Source: Hirudinaria manillensis (lineage: Eukaryota; Annelida; Clitellata; Hirudinida; Hirudinidae). Taken from it: DNA of 64,000 bases. The notes under the pieces are model-generated. The model ran no database searches. It saw only the letters and a list, made by a program, of their open reading frames with translations, and was not told the DNA's origin. The DNA lies in contig CM067531.1 of the NCBI GenBank assembly GCA_034509925.1, positions 5,736,001 to 5,800,000 of the forward strand, written 5' to 3'. Made by a program: the position numbers and the translations under genes. The first letter of the stretch is position 1; each line of letters begins with the position of its first letter. Below are positions 1 through 10,429 of this stretch, one piece after another.

Positions 1-837
1 ATTACTTAAAATAAATGAATTAATTTATTAAAATTAATTAAATAAAATATTTATTACAAAATATATCAGTTAATTTACAGATGTTCAATATGCCAAAAAC
101 ACCAGTTACTCGGACATCATCATCAAGCAACATTTGATGTTTTTTCAAATTAAATTTCATAATACCTTAGAAAACTCAATTCCTATTTTTAAAAAATAAT
201 TTTAAAATATTAAATTGAATATTTTTTATGAAAAGCAAAAAAAATAAATTTATAAATAAAAACACGATTTGCATCGGAAAGTAAGGAGAAATAATGCGAC
301 GTCATGAAATGAAACGTCAGAATTGCAATCATTTTGACTGATGCTTCCCAGATTAATTGCCATGGAATTAAATCTCTTTTGTGGCATATTTCCCGCAAAA
401 ATTATAAATTAAACAAAGAAAAATAAATAAATAAAATTACTGGAAGTTTAAACTTAAAAATTAAATGGAATTCAAAGTCCCCACTTCCGGTAAAATTCTT
501 TTAATCAAGCGGTTTTGATTTGAGAGGAATTTCCTGATCAAGTTTCACTTTCGATTCACTGTTGAGTTGAAAGTTCAATAATTATTTCTCAATTTACTTA
601 ATCAACAGACACGGGAATGACTAGAAGAATTGTTGTTACTTCGTCATGAAATTGACGGAGATGATGATGGTGACCATGATAATGATAATGATGACGCTGA
701 TGATGATGACGACGACGACGACGATGACTATTACGAGAGAAAGAAATTTGAAATTTGCAAAATGTTCCAATCCCTGTTGCATTCAAATGAATGAAGAAGA
801 AAAATGAGGCAACATTTCGACGAGATTTTGTGGAGAG
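1..837. other. AT-rich non-coding DNA with GAT/GAC run
   Basis: No reading frame here looks like a protein. Most of the stretch is plain AT-rich sequence. About 656-728 is a trinucleotide run of GAT and GAC on the + strand (dinucleotide-imperfect). Short open frames in this run are low-complexity histidine/arginine or aspartate strings produced by the repeat, not genes. Confidence 0.7.
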
Positions 838-1080
838 GTGTTGTTGTTGTTGTTGATGATGATGATGTTGTTGTTGTTGTTGTTGATGATGATGATGTTG
901 TTGATGTTGTTGATGATGATGATGTTGTTGTTGCTCTTGTTGATGATGATGATGTTGTTGATGTTGTTGATGATGATGATGTTGTTGATGTTGTTCGTGC
1001 CGATGATGGTGGTGATAACGACGCCCACGATTTTAATGATGACGACGACGACGATGATGATGATGATGATGTTGGCGTTA
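838..1080. repeat. GTT/GAT trinucleotide microsatellite, copy 1
   Basis: Alternating blocks of GTT and GAT repeat units, followed at about 1036-1072 by a GAC/GAT run. It forms the left part of the first copy of a ~1.5-kb tandem duplication; the second copy lies 1,496 bp downstream. Long open frames on both strands (poly-Val/Asp, Leu/Met, Asn/Ile) follow simply from the repeat lacking stop codons. Confidence 0.9.
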
Positions 1081-1514
1081 CGTTTTTCTTTAATTTTCGA
1101 GCAATTAAAGGTGCAAAAACAATTCATGTCTGACACTTGCATTCCATCACAATTAACTCAGAAAATCATTTATTTCAATTAAATAACTTTTTTTCCCTTT
1201 AAAAACAAATGAAATTCTTTGAGACAACTTGTTAAATTTGCCCGGTTAATGTTCATTTCCTCGGATCAATGTCTTTCTTGCATGGAATTGTTAATAAAAA
1301 TTATTAACAAATAAATTGAGAAATGATTAACAAATGAATTTTAAAATGATTAACAAATGAATTTTAAAATGATTAACAAATTAATTAACAAATGATTAAT
1401 AAATTAATTAAAAATTATTAACAAATCAATTAAAAAATAAATTAAAAAATAAATTTCAAGGTTTATATTTAAAGTCGATGGTCAGCTGTTCAAGTCCAAT
1501 AAACGTTGTCGTGG

Positions 1515-1522
1515 TGACGTCA
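1515..1522. promoter_or_regulatory. CRE-like palindrome TGACGTCA (copy 1)
   Basis: A perfect 8-bp TGACGTCA, the palindromic cyclic-AMP response element bound by CREB/ATF factors. It is duplicated with the surrounding block and recurs at 3011-3018. No gene start is close, so function is unsupported; chance occurrence is possible. Confidence 0.25.
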
Positions 1523-1851
1523 TCTTTCATTAAGAGTTCTTTTAAGTTTAAGTTTTTGTTGATTAAAACGTGAAATGTTAAGAAATTATTTGTTGTGATG
1601 GTTTTGTTGTTGTCGTGTGGTGTTGTGATGTTGTGAATTCATCGAGCAAAACCTTTAGGAGGAACGAATGGACGAATGAATGAATGAATGAATTTCGTAA
1701 TAATTTCTTAAAATACGATTTAAATTTAAAAAAAAACAATTATTGAAAGAAAATGGTTGAATGCTTGAAAATCATTTCAGCGGAAAATTCTTGAGTGAAA
1801 TGAAATCCTTGTCGTAAGAAACATCTGCTGCACAGGGAGAAGTTCAAAGGT

Positions 1852-2324
1852 GGAGATTTCAATCAATTTCAACCAATTTCAATCAATTTCAATCAATTTC
1901 AACCAATTTCAATCAATTTCAACCAATTTCAATCAATCTCAATCAATTTCAACTAATTTCAATCAATCTCAATCAATTTCAACCAATTTCAACCAATTTC
2001 AATCAATTTCAACCAATTTCAATCAATCTCAATCAATTTCAACTAATTTCAATCAATCTCAATCAATTTCAACCAATTTCAACCAATTTCAATCAATTTC
2101 AACCAATTTCAATCAATTTCAACCAATTTCAATCAATTTCAACCAATTTCAACCAATTTCAACCAATTTCAATCAATTTCAACCAATTTCAATCAATTTC
2201 AACCAATTTCAATCAATTTCAACCAATTTCAATCAATTTCAACCAATTTCAATCAATTTCAACCAATTTCAATCAATTTCAATCAATTTCAATCAATTTC
2301 AATCAATTTCAATCGATTTCAATC
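1852..2324. repeat. 10-bp minisatellite CAATTTCAAY, copy 1
   Basis: About 47 head-to-tail copies of a 10-bp unit CAATTTCAA(C/T), with occasional CAATCTCAAT and CTAATTTCAA variants. The order of variants at the start of this array is the same as in the array at 3348-3712, showing that the two arrays are duplicates. The open frame through it (Ile-Ser-x-Asn-Phe-Asn-Gln) is a by-product of the repeat. Confidence 0.95.
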
Positions 2325-2570
2325 GTGTTGTTGTTGTTGTTGATGATGATGATGATGATGATGTTGTTGTTGTTGTTGTTGATGATGATGATGTTGTTGA
2401 TGTTGTTGATGATGATGATGTTGTTGTTGCTCTTGTTGATGATGATGATGTTGTTGATGTTGTTGATGATGATGATGTTGTTGATGTTGTTCGTGCCGAT
2501 GATGGTGGTGATAACGACGCCCACGATTTTAATGATGACGACGACGACGATGATGATGATGATGATGTTG
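2325..2570. repeat. GTT/GAT trinucleotide microsatellite, copy 2
   Basis: Second copy of the microsatellite at 838-1080. It differs mainly by a longer first GAT block (seven units where copy 1 has four). It begins immediately after the first minisatellite array, marking the duplication junction. Confidence 0.9.
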
Positions 2571-3010
2571 GCGTTACGTTTTTCTTTAATTTTCGAGCAA
2601 TTAAAGGTGCAAAAACAATTCATGTCTGACACTTGCATTCCATCACAATTAACTCAGAAAATCATTTATTTCAATTAAATAACTTTTTTTCCCTTTAAAA
2701 ACAAATGAAATTCTTTGAGACAACTTGTTAAATTTGCCCGGTTAATGTTCATTTCCTCGGATCAATGTCTTTCTTGCATGGAATTGTTAATAAAAATTAT
2801 TAACAAATAAATTGAGAAATGATTAACAAATGAATTTTAAAATGATTAACAAATGAATTTTAAAATGATTAACAAATTAATTAACAAATGATTAATAAAT
2901 TAATTAAAAATTATTAACAAATCAATTAAAAAATAAATTAAAAAATAAATTTCAAGGTTTATATTTAAAGTCGATGGTCAGCTGTTCAAGTCCAATAAAC
3001 GTTGTCGTGG

Positions 3011-3018
3011 TGACGTCA
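3011..3018. promoter_or_regulatory. CRE-like palindrome TGACGTCA (copy 2)
   Basis: Identical copy of the element at 1515-1522, carried by the tandem duplication. No nearby gene supports a regulatory role. Confidence 0.2.
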
Positions 3019-3347
3019 TCTTTCATTAAGAGTTCTTTTAAGTTTAAGTTTTTGTTGATTAAAACGTGAAATGTTAAGAAATTATTTGTTGTGATGGTTT
3101 TGTTGTTGTCGTGTGGTGTTGTGATGTTGTGAATTCATCGAGCAAAACCTTTAGGAGGAACGAATGGACGAATGAATGAATGAATGAATTTCGTAATAAT
3201 TTCTTAAAATACGATTTAAATTTAAAAAAAAACAATTATTGAAAGAAAATGGTTGAATGCTTGAAAATCATTTCAGCGGAAAATTCTTGAGTGAAATGAA
3301 ATCCTTGTCGTAAGAAACATCTGCTGCACAGGGAGAAGTTCAAAGGT

Positions 3348-3712
3348 GGAGATTTCAATCAATTTCAACCAATTTCAATCAATTTCAATCAATTTCAACC
3401 AATTTCAATCAATTTCAACCAATTTCAATCAATCTCAATCAATTTCAACTAATTTCAATCAATCTCAATCAATTTCAACCAATTTCAACCAATTTCAATC
3501 AATTTCAACCAATTTCAATCAATCTCAATCAATTTCAACTAATTTCAATCAATCTCAATCAATTTCAACCAATTTCAACCAATTTCAATCAATTTCAACC
3601 AATTTCAATCAATTTCAACCAATTTCAATCAATTTCAACCAATTTCAACCAATTTCAATCAATTTCAATCAATTTCAATCAATTTAAATCAATTTCAATC
3701 GATTTCAATCAA
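3348..3712. repeat. 10-bp minisatellite CAATTTCAAY, copy 2
   Basis: About 36 units of the same 10-bp repeat as at 1852-2324, in the same variant order for roughly the first 300 bp and then shorter. It ends with degenerate units (AATTTAAATC, AATCGATTTC). Confidence 0.95.
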
Positions 3713-5501
3713 TTTCTTTTCAATTGAAAGTACGTTTCTAAACTCTCCAGCACATTAACTTTAACAACCCGAGTTCCATCCATTTGTTATTATTTTGTTT
3801 CATAAGACATTGTAAATAATTATTAACACTTTCTCAGGTAAAACGTTCGAATTTAAATTATTTAATATTTTATTTATTACGTTTATTACTTAACCAATTA
3901 ACCAACGCACGTGTTTTTTATCGGGAAATGAGGAGGTTCTTAAAATTAAAATCTCGAAAAATGGAAAGAAATGATTCAATTAGTCCTTCGTGAACCCACT
4001 TCCGGTTGTTTGTTTTCGAATTATTTATTTATTTATCTAATTAATTTGTTTTATTTCTGAATAAATTGATATTAAATAATAAATATTTTGCAGTCGGTTT
4101 CCCGTCAAAGTTTTTGTGATTAATTCTAAAATGAAAGAACATTTTCAACAACAACAGGAACAAGTCTCCATGTTGTGATTGAAAGAATTCAAATTGAAAT
4201 TGAAAGAAGATCGATGGATACTCTTTACAGGACGTTAACAGTTTTTACGAGGTGTCTCAGGGTGTTAAATATTAATCAGGGTGTTCAATATTAATGAGGG
4301 ATGTTAAATATTAATCAAATATTCCCAATTAATAACTGAAATGTTGAAATATTCGAAGCACGTGGCCAAAAAAAAAACGCTGTCGTTTTAATTCCAAGAA
4401 GACTTTTATTCTTAAAAAGTCATTCTATGATCACGAATTACGCCCGTGTCATGAATATTTAAAACATTAATATAAATTAATTTATATTAACATAAAAATA
4501 CATTTAAAAAAAATATCTAATAACGTCTAACGTTTACATGTAACAAGGATGAATGGAATGTCAAGTGAAAGACTTAAAGTTGAAATAAATGAGGGTCGAT
4601 TCCAGAAAAAAACGTTGGCATTCATTTGTCCTTTTTTCGTAGGAAATGTTGAAACGCAACACAAACATCAGGTTGCATCAGGTTGCATCAGGTTAAATAT
4701 TACGAACATTAACTGCTATTAATAACAGCTAATATAATATAATTTATATTTTATTATATTTAATTTGTCTGATTTAGTTAAATATTTTGTTAAAACAATT
4801 TCTTATGCTTTGGAATGTTTCATTTTAAGTCTACATTAAGTCTGCTTTAGAAATTAATTAAATAATTTATTTATTTATTAAACAACTTAATAATATGTTA
4901 CTTAATAATATGTTAATTAATTAATTAATTTATTTATTTAAACAACTTATTAATAATATGTTACTTACTTATTTAATTAAGCACATGAGAAAGAAATAAA
5001 GATAAAATCAATTCAAGCATTTTAAACTTAATTAGGAATTTATTTAATGAAGTTAGTTTTAAATATTTTAATATAATAAATATTATATATTGTCTATTTA
5101 TTCGTATAAATTGAAGAATTTATTTGATGGAATAAAATGAAATAAAAATCGAATAAAAATGAATTCGGGGCTTAACAAAGCTTAAAGTTTTTACATTTTG
5201 TTTTCGAAGTCTTCCAAGTGGATTTTGTGCTGTTTTCGATGAAGTTATTGTTTCTATTCGAGAATTTATACGATTTAATTCAGTTAATTAATTAATTTAT
5301 TTAATTAATTATTTATTTATTTATTTACTAGCGTCAAAAGAAAAGTCGAAAGTTGAATTAATTGGACATTTAATGAAATTATTTCATTTTTAAAATTCGA
5401 AAATCAAGTTATTTCGAGTCGGGAAAAGAAAATGTTTTGAGCCATTTGAACGAGCAGAATTTCATCATCTACGACGATGACGACGACGAATGGCGACCAA
5501 C
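3713..5501. other. AT-rich non-coding DNA, likely GPCR intron
   Basis: No exon recognised on either strand. It contains AT-rich runs and a short triplicated GGTTGCATCA motif at about 4670-4692. Because it lies downstream (minus strand) of the receptor exon at 5502-5814, it is probably part of that gene's first intron, which would then extend past the left edge of the window. Confidence 0.5.
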
Positions 5502-5814
5502 CTGCAAAGAGATTCGTGACGAGGTTGGCAGGCAAACAGAAGAGAACGACGAGCATGTCGGCCACGGCTAGATTGACGATGAAGCAGTTGGTGACGTTGT
5601 GAAGTCTCGGGTTTCTGAGCACCACGCAGACCACCGTCACGTTACCTACGATGCCGACCACGAAGACCAGACTGTAGGAACTGGCAAACAAAATGGCGGT
5701 CATCAAAGGTTGTTTGAGGACCGGGAAGAAAGTGATGTTCTTCTCCATGAATTCTTCTTTTGCTTCGTTTTCGCTCGAGTTTTGAAAGTCGACGTGTTCA
5801 TCCATCTTGGCCAT
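5502..5814 (-). CDS. SIFamide/NPFF-type peptide GPCR, first coding exon (partial)
   Basis: Start of a class A G-protein-coupled receptor of the plasma membrane. The exon encodes about 104 residues: an acidic extracellular N-terminus with N-glycosylation sites (NSS, NIT), transmembrane helix 1 with the GN motif (GIVGNVTVVCVVLRNPRLHN), and helix 2 with LAVAD, whose Asp is the conserved 2.50 position. The segment NPRLHNVTNCFIVNLAVADM followed by FCLPANLVTNLFAGW most resembles SIFamide and neuropeptide FF receptors; the ligand assignment is inference. A CAG|GTTGG donor lies at 5501-5500. No later exon (helix 3, DRY, helices 5-7) was found between there and position 1, so the gene continues off the window or is a lone exon. 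It is divergent from the K+ channel gene at 8654. Confidence 0.65.
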
Positions 5815-8590
5815 CTCAAGACTTCTGCGGAGATCTCAATTTATGCACCGCGGGCGCGGGCCTTTGACGTTCGCGTGTTATAACGCGCCATCTTCTGTTC
5901 GCAATGTTATTCGGAGACATGATTGTTATTCATGAACCAGCTTCACATCGTGATGGTCTCGTTTGTAACTCTGTAATGTAATGTAATAAAACATTACAGG
6001 TCCTCACTTGTAACTTTTCCGGCCACCAAAATGCAATTTCATTTTTTGAGCGCACTCGCTGAAGCATTTTCTCGATTTACAAGGTTCTAAAATGAATATT
6101 ATTTAATATTATTTTATTTGTTAAAAATAAAATATTATCTTTGGCAACTGTTAAAATACCTGGAGTGATTTTCTTCAATTAAAAGCAGTTGAACAGGTGT
6201 AAGATCTGATTGTTTCAATGGGAAACTGTTAAGGATTAAGTCGTAAAATGTATCTTATTTTGTTTCACCACAATAAATTTACGACGGGCATATATTTTAA
6301 TTGGTAATATTATTATTTATATATATATATATATATTAATCAATATCAATATTATTATTATATTGGTAATATTATATTATATCTATTATAATAATATTCC
6401 ATTGGTTATATTATTATAGTGAATAATAAATTATATCCAACAACTTAATAATATGTCAAGTTAATACCCGGCAGTAACGTAATAATTTATTTAAATTATT
6501 TACAATGATATTATAGCCTTTATTTTTTATAATAAAATATAATAATTAAACAGGAAATAATAATGAAACGATAATAATAATAACAGCAATAACTTTAATA
6601 ATTATAATGACATCAATAATTGCACAGATTAACACGAGGCATGGCAATTGATGATTGACGAACCAATGTCCAATTGAGTAACCAATGTCCTAAGGACTTT
6701 AAGATGTCCAAAGAATTTACTCTGTCCAGAACAACTTCATTTGTTGCGAAGGATTTTTTGAAAAAAAAAATGGTTGAAAAGTTTCAATTGGTTCAATTCA
6801 ATCGAGAATTGCTTGCCGCACGGAACCTCCTGTCATTTCCACCATTTCTCAAGTTTTTATGCTTTTAAAGAAAATCTTCTGAAAGCAAGTTACAAGTTGT
6901 TCCAAAAGAAAATTCAGCTTCAAGTGCTATTTAATCAAACTGGATCTTAAGTCGTTCATTTTATTTTTATTTATTTATTTATATTGATATCTATATTTAT
7001 TTTTATTCATTTATTTATTTTTATTTATTTATATCTCGATGATTTCATAGAAAACTAAAACATTCCCAGCCGTTTCAACAGCAATTCGTTAAAAAAATTA
7101 ATATTAAGTTCAATCATTCATTCAAAATGGATACCATCATCGTCATCGTCGTCACCATCATCATCATCATCATCATCGCGCTTGAAGTTTTGAAATCGTC
7201 ATCAGGATCGAGATGGTTGATATGCGGATTCGTGATGGGGATTGAAATCATCATTAAATGAACATTTGGAACTGAACTCGTGCGAAATTAGTTTTCTGTT
7301 GACGCCTAAAAAGTCGTGTCTGAAGATTTTTTGTCCAAAATTTTTAATTTAAACTTTTAAACTTTAAATTTTATTCATTTTAATCGAACTTTGTGCTCGT
7401 AATTTGGAGTAATTAATATTTTATAATAAAATTATTATTATTATTATTTATTTTATTAAATATTATTATTTAAATATCATTATTATTTATTTTATTAAAT
7501 ATTCTTAACGCTGTAAATCTACAACTTATTTCCGTAACAAAAATCATTTTTAAGTGTTTTTTTTTAAATTTTTTAATCAATCAATCAATCAATTACAGTA
7601 ATAAGTAAAAGCAGGATTTTAAATGAAGTAAAGGAAATTATTAAAACTATGGATTGAGTTTCATCAAATTCAGATTCATTGTCAGACGGGAGAGAAACCA
7701 ACTATTATCAAGTATCCACTTTTATCTCCAGGAACTTGACAATCACAAAAGAGTTTAACCATTTCAGACTAATTGGACAATCTATTAATAATTTAATTAT
7801 CTTAGTAATTAAGTGGAAATTATAAATGCTTTTAACAGCCGAGATTACGAGGTTTAAGACGTGTAATTCAACATCGGGCCAAAAGGGTGCGTCATGTTGC
7901 AATTAAGTTTCAGTCTGGCGAAGCACGAGAACGAGTTACTGAGTGACTGACAGCCGGGCCCGGGCCGGATGCAAGGAGACATCGTGTTTCGTAGTTTTCC
8001 ATAGTTTATAAACAATTCTTTCTCCTATTAAAGTACATTTACATTCGATAAAAAGCAACTTTTTTCGTTGAAAGGTCCCCGAATCCAAAGTGAGTTGAAA
8101 ACTTCCTTCCTGACTTTGCATTCGTTCGAGTTTATCGACGGCATTCATTCGGTCTCGGCATAATCGACAATGTAATTAACTAACATAAGCACGTCGATTG
8201 TTTTCAGAATGCATTTCAATCACATTCTTTCAATCGTAATGTTTTCAATCACGTCATATGATCTCGTGGTTGCAAGTTGCAAACGTGAACCGTTTTCAGT
8301 CAAAACGTTCTCTCGTCTCGAGTTCACTAATGCACTGCAACATCGGCTGAAATACATTAAAGCGATTAAATGTCAATGCAGCAAAATTTAACTCGAGGCA
8401 GTGTATTTATGGAATTCACAGGTTATATAAGTTAATTTATGAAGATTATGTCCGTGAATTTATCTCTCGCAGAAGTTTCAAAATCGATTGGTCATGCATT
8501 GCTGTCTTCTCAAAGCAATTGACCGATTCGTAGCCTGTTCAAAATAATATAAATAGTTGTCATCAGTGAAATAACTGTTGACAATCTCTG
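5815..8590. other. AT-rich intergenic region between GPCR and Kir genes
   Basis: No convincing exon. It contains TA-dinucleotide and ATT-type simple repeats (about 6310-6420 and 7425-7500) and a CAT/CGT run at about 7137-7180. It must hold the promoters and any untranslated exons of the two divergent flanking genes. Short open frames at about 7936-8148 (-) and 8209-8391 (+) have no recognisable domain. Confidence 0.5.
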
Positions 8591-8597
8591 TATAAAG
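8591..8597 (+). promoter_or_regulatory. TATA-like box upstream of Kir gene
   Basis: TATAAAG lies about 60 bp before the channel start codon, a spacing that would allow a short untranslated leader. The alternative is that the sequence just before the start codon (ending GTGACAG at about 8652) is a splice acceptor and the promoter lies further upstream; the T-rich tract after 8598 fits that too. Confidence 0.3.
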
Positions 8598-8653
8598 GTT
8601 TTTTTTTATATTGATGGCTTTCTGAGATACAAACATGTACTTGGTGACAGGTT

Positions 8654-10270
8654 ATGCGGATAACTCAAATTATAAAGTCGAACACGTCTCAAGTTAGTCG
8701 AAGGAAGAGCTACATCGAGATGGAAAAGAAAGAAGCCGAGGCGTTCGACACCTGCGTCAGCTCCACACCCGTCCTTCTCAACCACCTCCAGCTTCACTCC
8801 GACCATTCTCAGGAACAAACCTACGTTCCAATGGCCCATCACATTCGTACATTCGTGGCTGGGAAGCACAAACGCCGATTGGTTCAGAAGTCTGGAGACT
8901 GCAACGTCACCAATTGCAACGTAACGAAAAGAAAGCAAAAGTACCTCGTAGACATCTTCACCACTTTGGTCGACATGAAATGGAGGTACCACATTGGATT
9001 GTTTGCCGCAGCTTTCGTGGTCACGTGGTGCCTCTTCGGCCTCATCTGGTTCTGCATAGCAGTGGCCCATCAGGACCACTTGAATTTCAAGAACGAAACG
9101 TGGTCGCCATGTGTCGACAACGTATTCGACTACCCGACGGCCTTGTTGTTCAGCATCGAGACTCAAACTACAATCGGCTACGGGTACCGTGTAATTCAAT
9201 CTGAATGCGGATTTGCAATCTTCATCTTAATGTTGCAGTCTTGCGTCGGTTTGTTCATCCAATCTCTCATAACGGGCATCATATTTGCCAAAATTTCTCG
9301 TCCGAAGGGTCGTTCCCAAACCATCATGTTCAGCGAAAAGGCCGTCATCTGCAAGCGAGATAACGAGTACAACTTGCTGTTCAGAGTCGGTGACATGCGA
9401 AAGTCGCACATCATCGGCACGTCCATAAGAGCCGTGCTGGTCAAAAACCGGCTTACGAGCGAAGGAGAATCCATTCCGCTCTGTCAGTTTCCTCTGCAAC
9501 TCGAGACCGAGATGAGCCAAGCAGATAGCTTCGTCTTTTTAATTTGGCCAGTCACTGTTGTCCATCGAATCAATGAGAAAAGTCCCCTCTGGGATCTTTC
9601 TCTGGAGGGATTGTTAAAAGAACATTTTGAAATAATCGTACTTCTCGAAGGAACCATCGAATCGACTGGCATGTCAACCCAAGTGAGGACTTCCTACATT
9701 CCGATCGAGATCATGTGGGGCGAACGACTCGTGCCCCTGTTGACCTTTCAACTTCAAAATGGTCGCTACGAGATCGACTACAAACAATTTCACAACACGA
9801 CTTCTATGCCAATGCCTGACTGCAGTGCCAGGGACTATGCAGAACGACTGAGACAAGGAATCGAAGAAAACCCCGATAAAGACAAAGATCTCGAGTATTT
9901 GGCTTGTTTTACGGCTCCGGCTATCCGAGACAGAGGGCACACTTTCACGTCGAGATCTCTGCACAATTTGTTTCACAAAAAGAAAACTGATAAGCACGGC
10001 TTAAACGCTCCGAACAACGATTCGCAGAAGAAAAGTTCCAAAAAATCATTTGCAAAGAAGAAGAATTTCTCTGAATCTGAATTCTCTTCGCCCAGAAACA
10101 AATTCGTGTTCCGCAGCTCAGAAAATATTGCCAATATGGCTGAGAAAGAGACCTCAGAGCAACAAGATGGCGTCAACCGGAAGGTGTTGTTTCTAAGTTG
10201 TGATGACGTTTTCCAGCAAGAGAATGGAGGAGACGCTTACGTCGACCAAGGAGAATCTGCTGGAAAATAG
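8654..10270 (+). CDS. Inward-rectifier potassium channel (Kir/Irk family)
   Basis: A single open exon of 538 residues encoding a two-helix potassium channel that sets resting potential or carries K+ across epithelia. Near residue 80 is the N-terminal Kir segment (RLVQKSGDCNV). The slide helix region (YLVDIFTTLVDMKWR), outer helix M1 (HIGLFAAAFVVTWCLFGLIW) and pore with filter TIGYGYR follow. Helix M2 (FILMLQSCVGLFIQSLITGI) leads into the FAKISRPKGRSQTIMFS membrane-exit stretch and the cytoplasmic immunoglobulin-like domain. M2 has Ser rather than an acidic residue near the usual rectification site, as judged by eye. The tail is Lys/Ser-rich. A second in-frame Met (MEKKEAEAF) 22 residues in is an alternative start. 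AATAAA at 10403-10408 is a likely poly(A) signal. Closest by eye to insect Irk proteins; paralogue not assigned. Confidence 0.95.
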   Translation: MRITQIIKSNTSQVSRRKSYIEMEKKEAEAFDTCVSSTPVLLNHLQLHSDHSQEQTYVPMAHHIRTFVAGKHKRRLVQKSGDCNVTNCNVTKRKQKYLVDIFTTLVDMKWRYHIGLFAAAFVVTWCLFGLIWFCIAVAHQDHLNFKNETWSPCVDNVFDYPTALLFSIETQTTIGYGYRVIQSECGFAIFILMLQSCVGLFIQSLITGIIFAKISRPKGRSQTIMFSEKAVICKRDNEYNLLFRVGDMRKSHIIGTSIRAVLVKNRLTSEGESIPLCQFPLQLETEMSQADSFVFLIWPVTVVHRINEKSPLWDLSLEGLLKEHFEIIVLLEGTIESTGMSTQVRTSYIPIEIMWGERLVPLLTFQLQNGRYEIDYKQFHNTTSMPMPDCSARDYAERLRQGIEENPDKDKDLEYLACFTAPAIRDRGHTFTSRSLHNLFHKKKTDKHGLNAPNNDSQKKSSKKSFAKKKNFSESEFSSPRNKFVFRSSENIANMAEKETSEQQDGVNRKVLFLSCDDVFQQENGGDAYVDQGESAGK

Positions 10271-10402
10271 ACTTGATAAACAAACATCACTCGGATTTCA
10301 TTCTCAAGACATCAAAGACACGACCAATTTTAGATCGTTAAGCTGTGGGCTTAAACAGCTGCTTTAAAAACCGCTCCACCCCTCGGATTTGTTAAGCTTC
10401 GA

Positions 10403-10408
10403 AATAAA
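10403..10408 (+). terminator. Poly(A) signal AATAAA for the Kir gene
   Basis: Canonical hexamer about 130 bp after the channel stop codon on the same strand. Confidence 0.6.
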
Positions 10409-10429
10409 ATCTACACGGCTTTTTCTATG

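Larger units (their letters stand above)
838..3712. repeat. Tandem segmental duplication, unit ~1.5 kb
   Basis: The block from the GTT/GAT microsatellite through AT-rich unique sequence into the CAATTTCAAY minisatellite occurs twice, at about 838-2324 and 2325-3712, with a constant offset of 1,496 bp. I saw no substitution in the unique middle part (about 1080-1850 versus 2576-3346). The differences visible are length changes in the GAT run at the start and in the minisatellite at the end. Near-identity implies a very recent duplication or a sequence-assembly duplication of a repetitive region. No gene is included. Confidence 0.9.

Noticed and set aside
783-1182. Overlapping open frames of 109-119 codons on both strands
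   Set aside because: They translate the GTT/GAT microsatellite in different registers (Val/Asp, Leu/Met, Asn/Ile); repeat without stop codons, no gene.
1850-2629. 259-codon frame with periodic Ile-Ser-Asn-Phe-Asn-Gln
   Set aside because: Direct translation of the 10-bp minisatellite running into the microsatellite; no start context, splice sites or composition of a protein.
8606-9199. 197-codon minus-strand frame
   Set aside because: Shadow of the potassium-channel exon; the plus strand carries TIGYGYR and all Kir domains.
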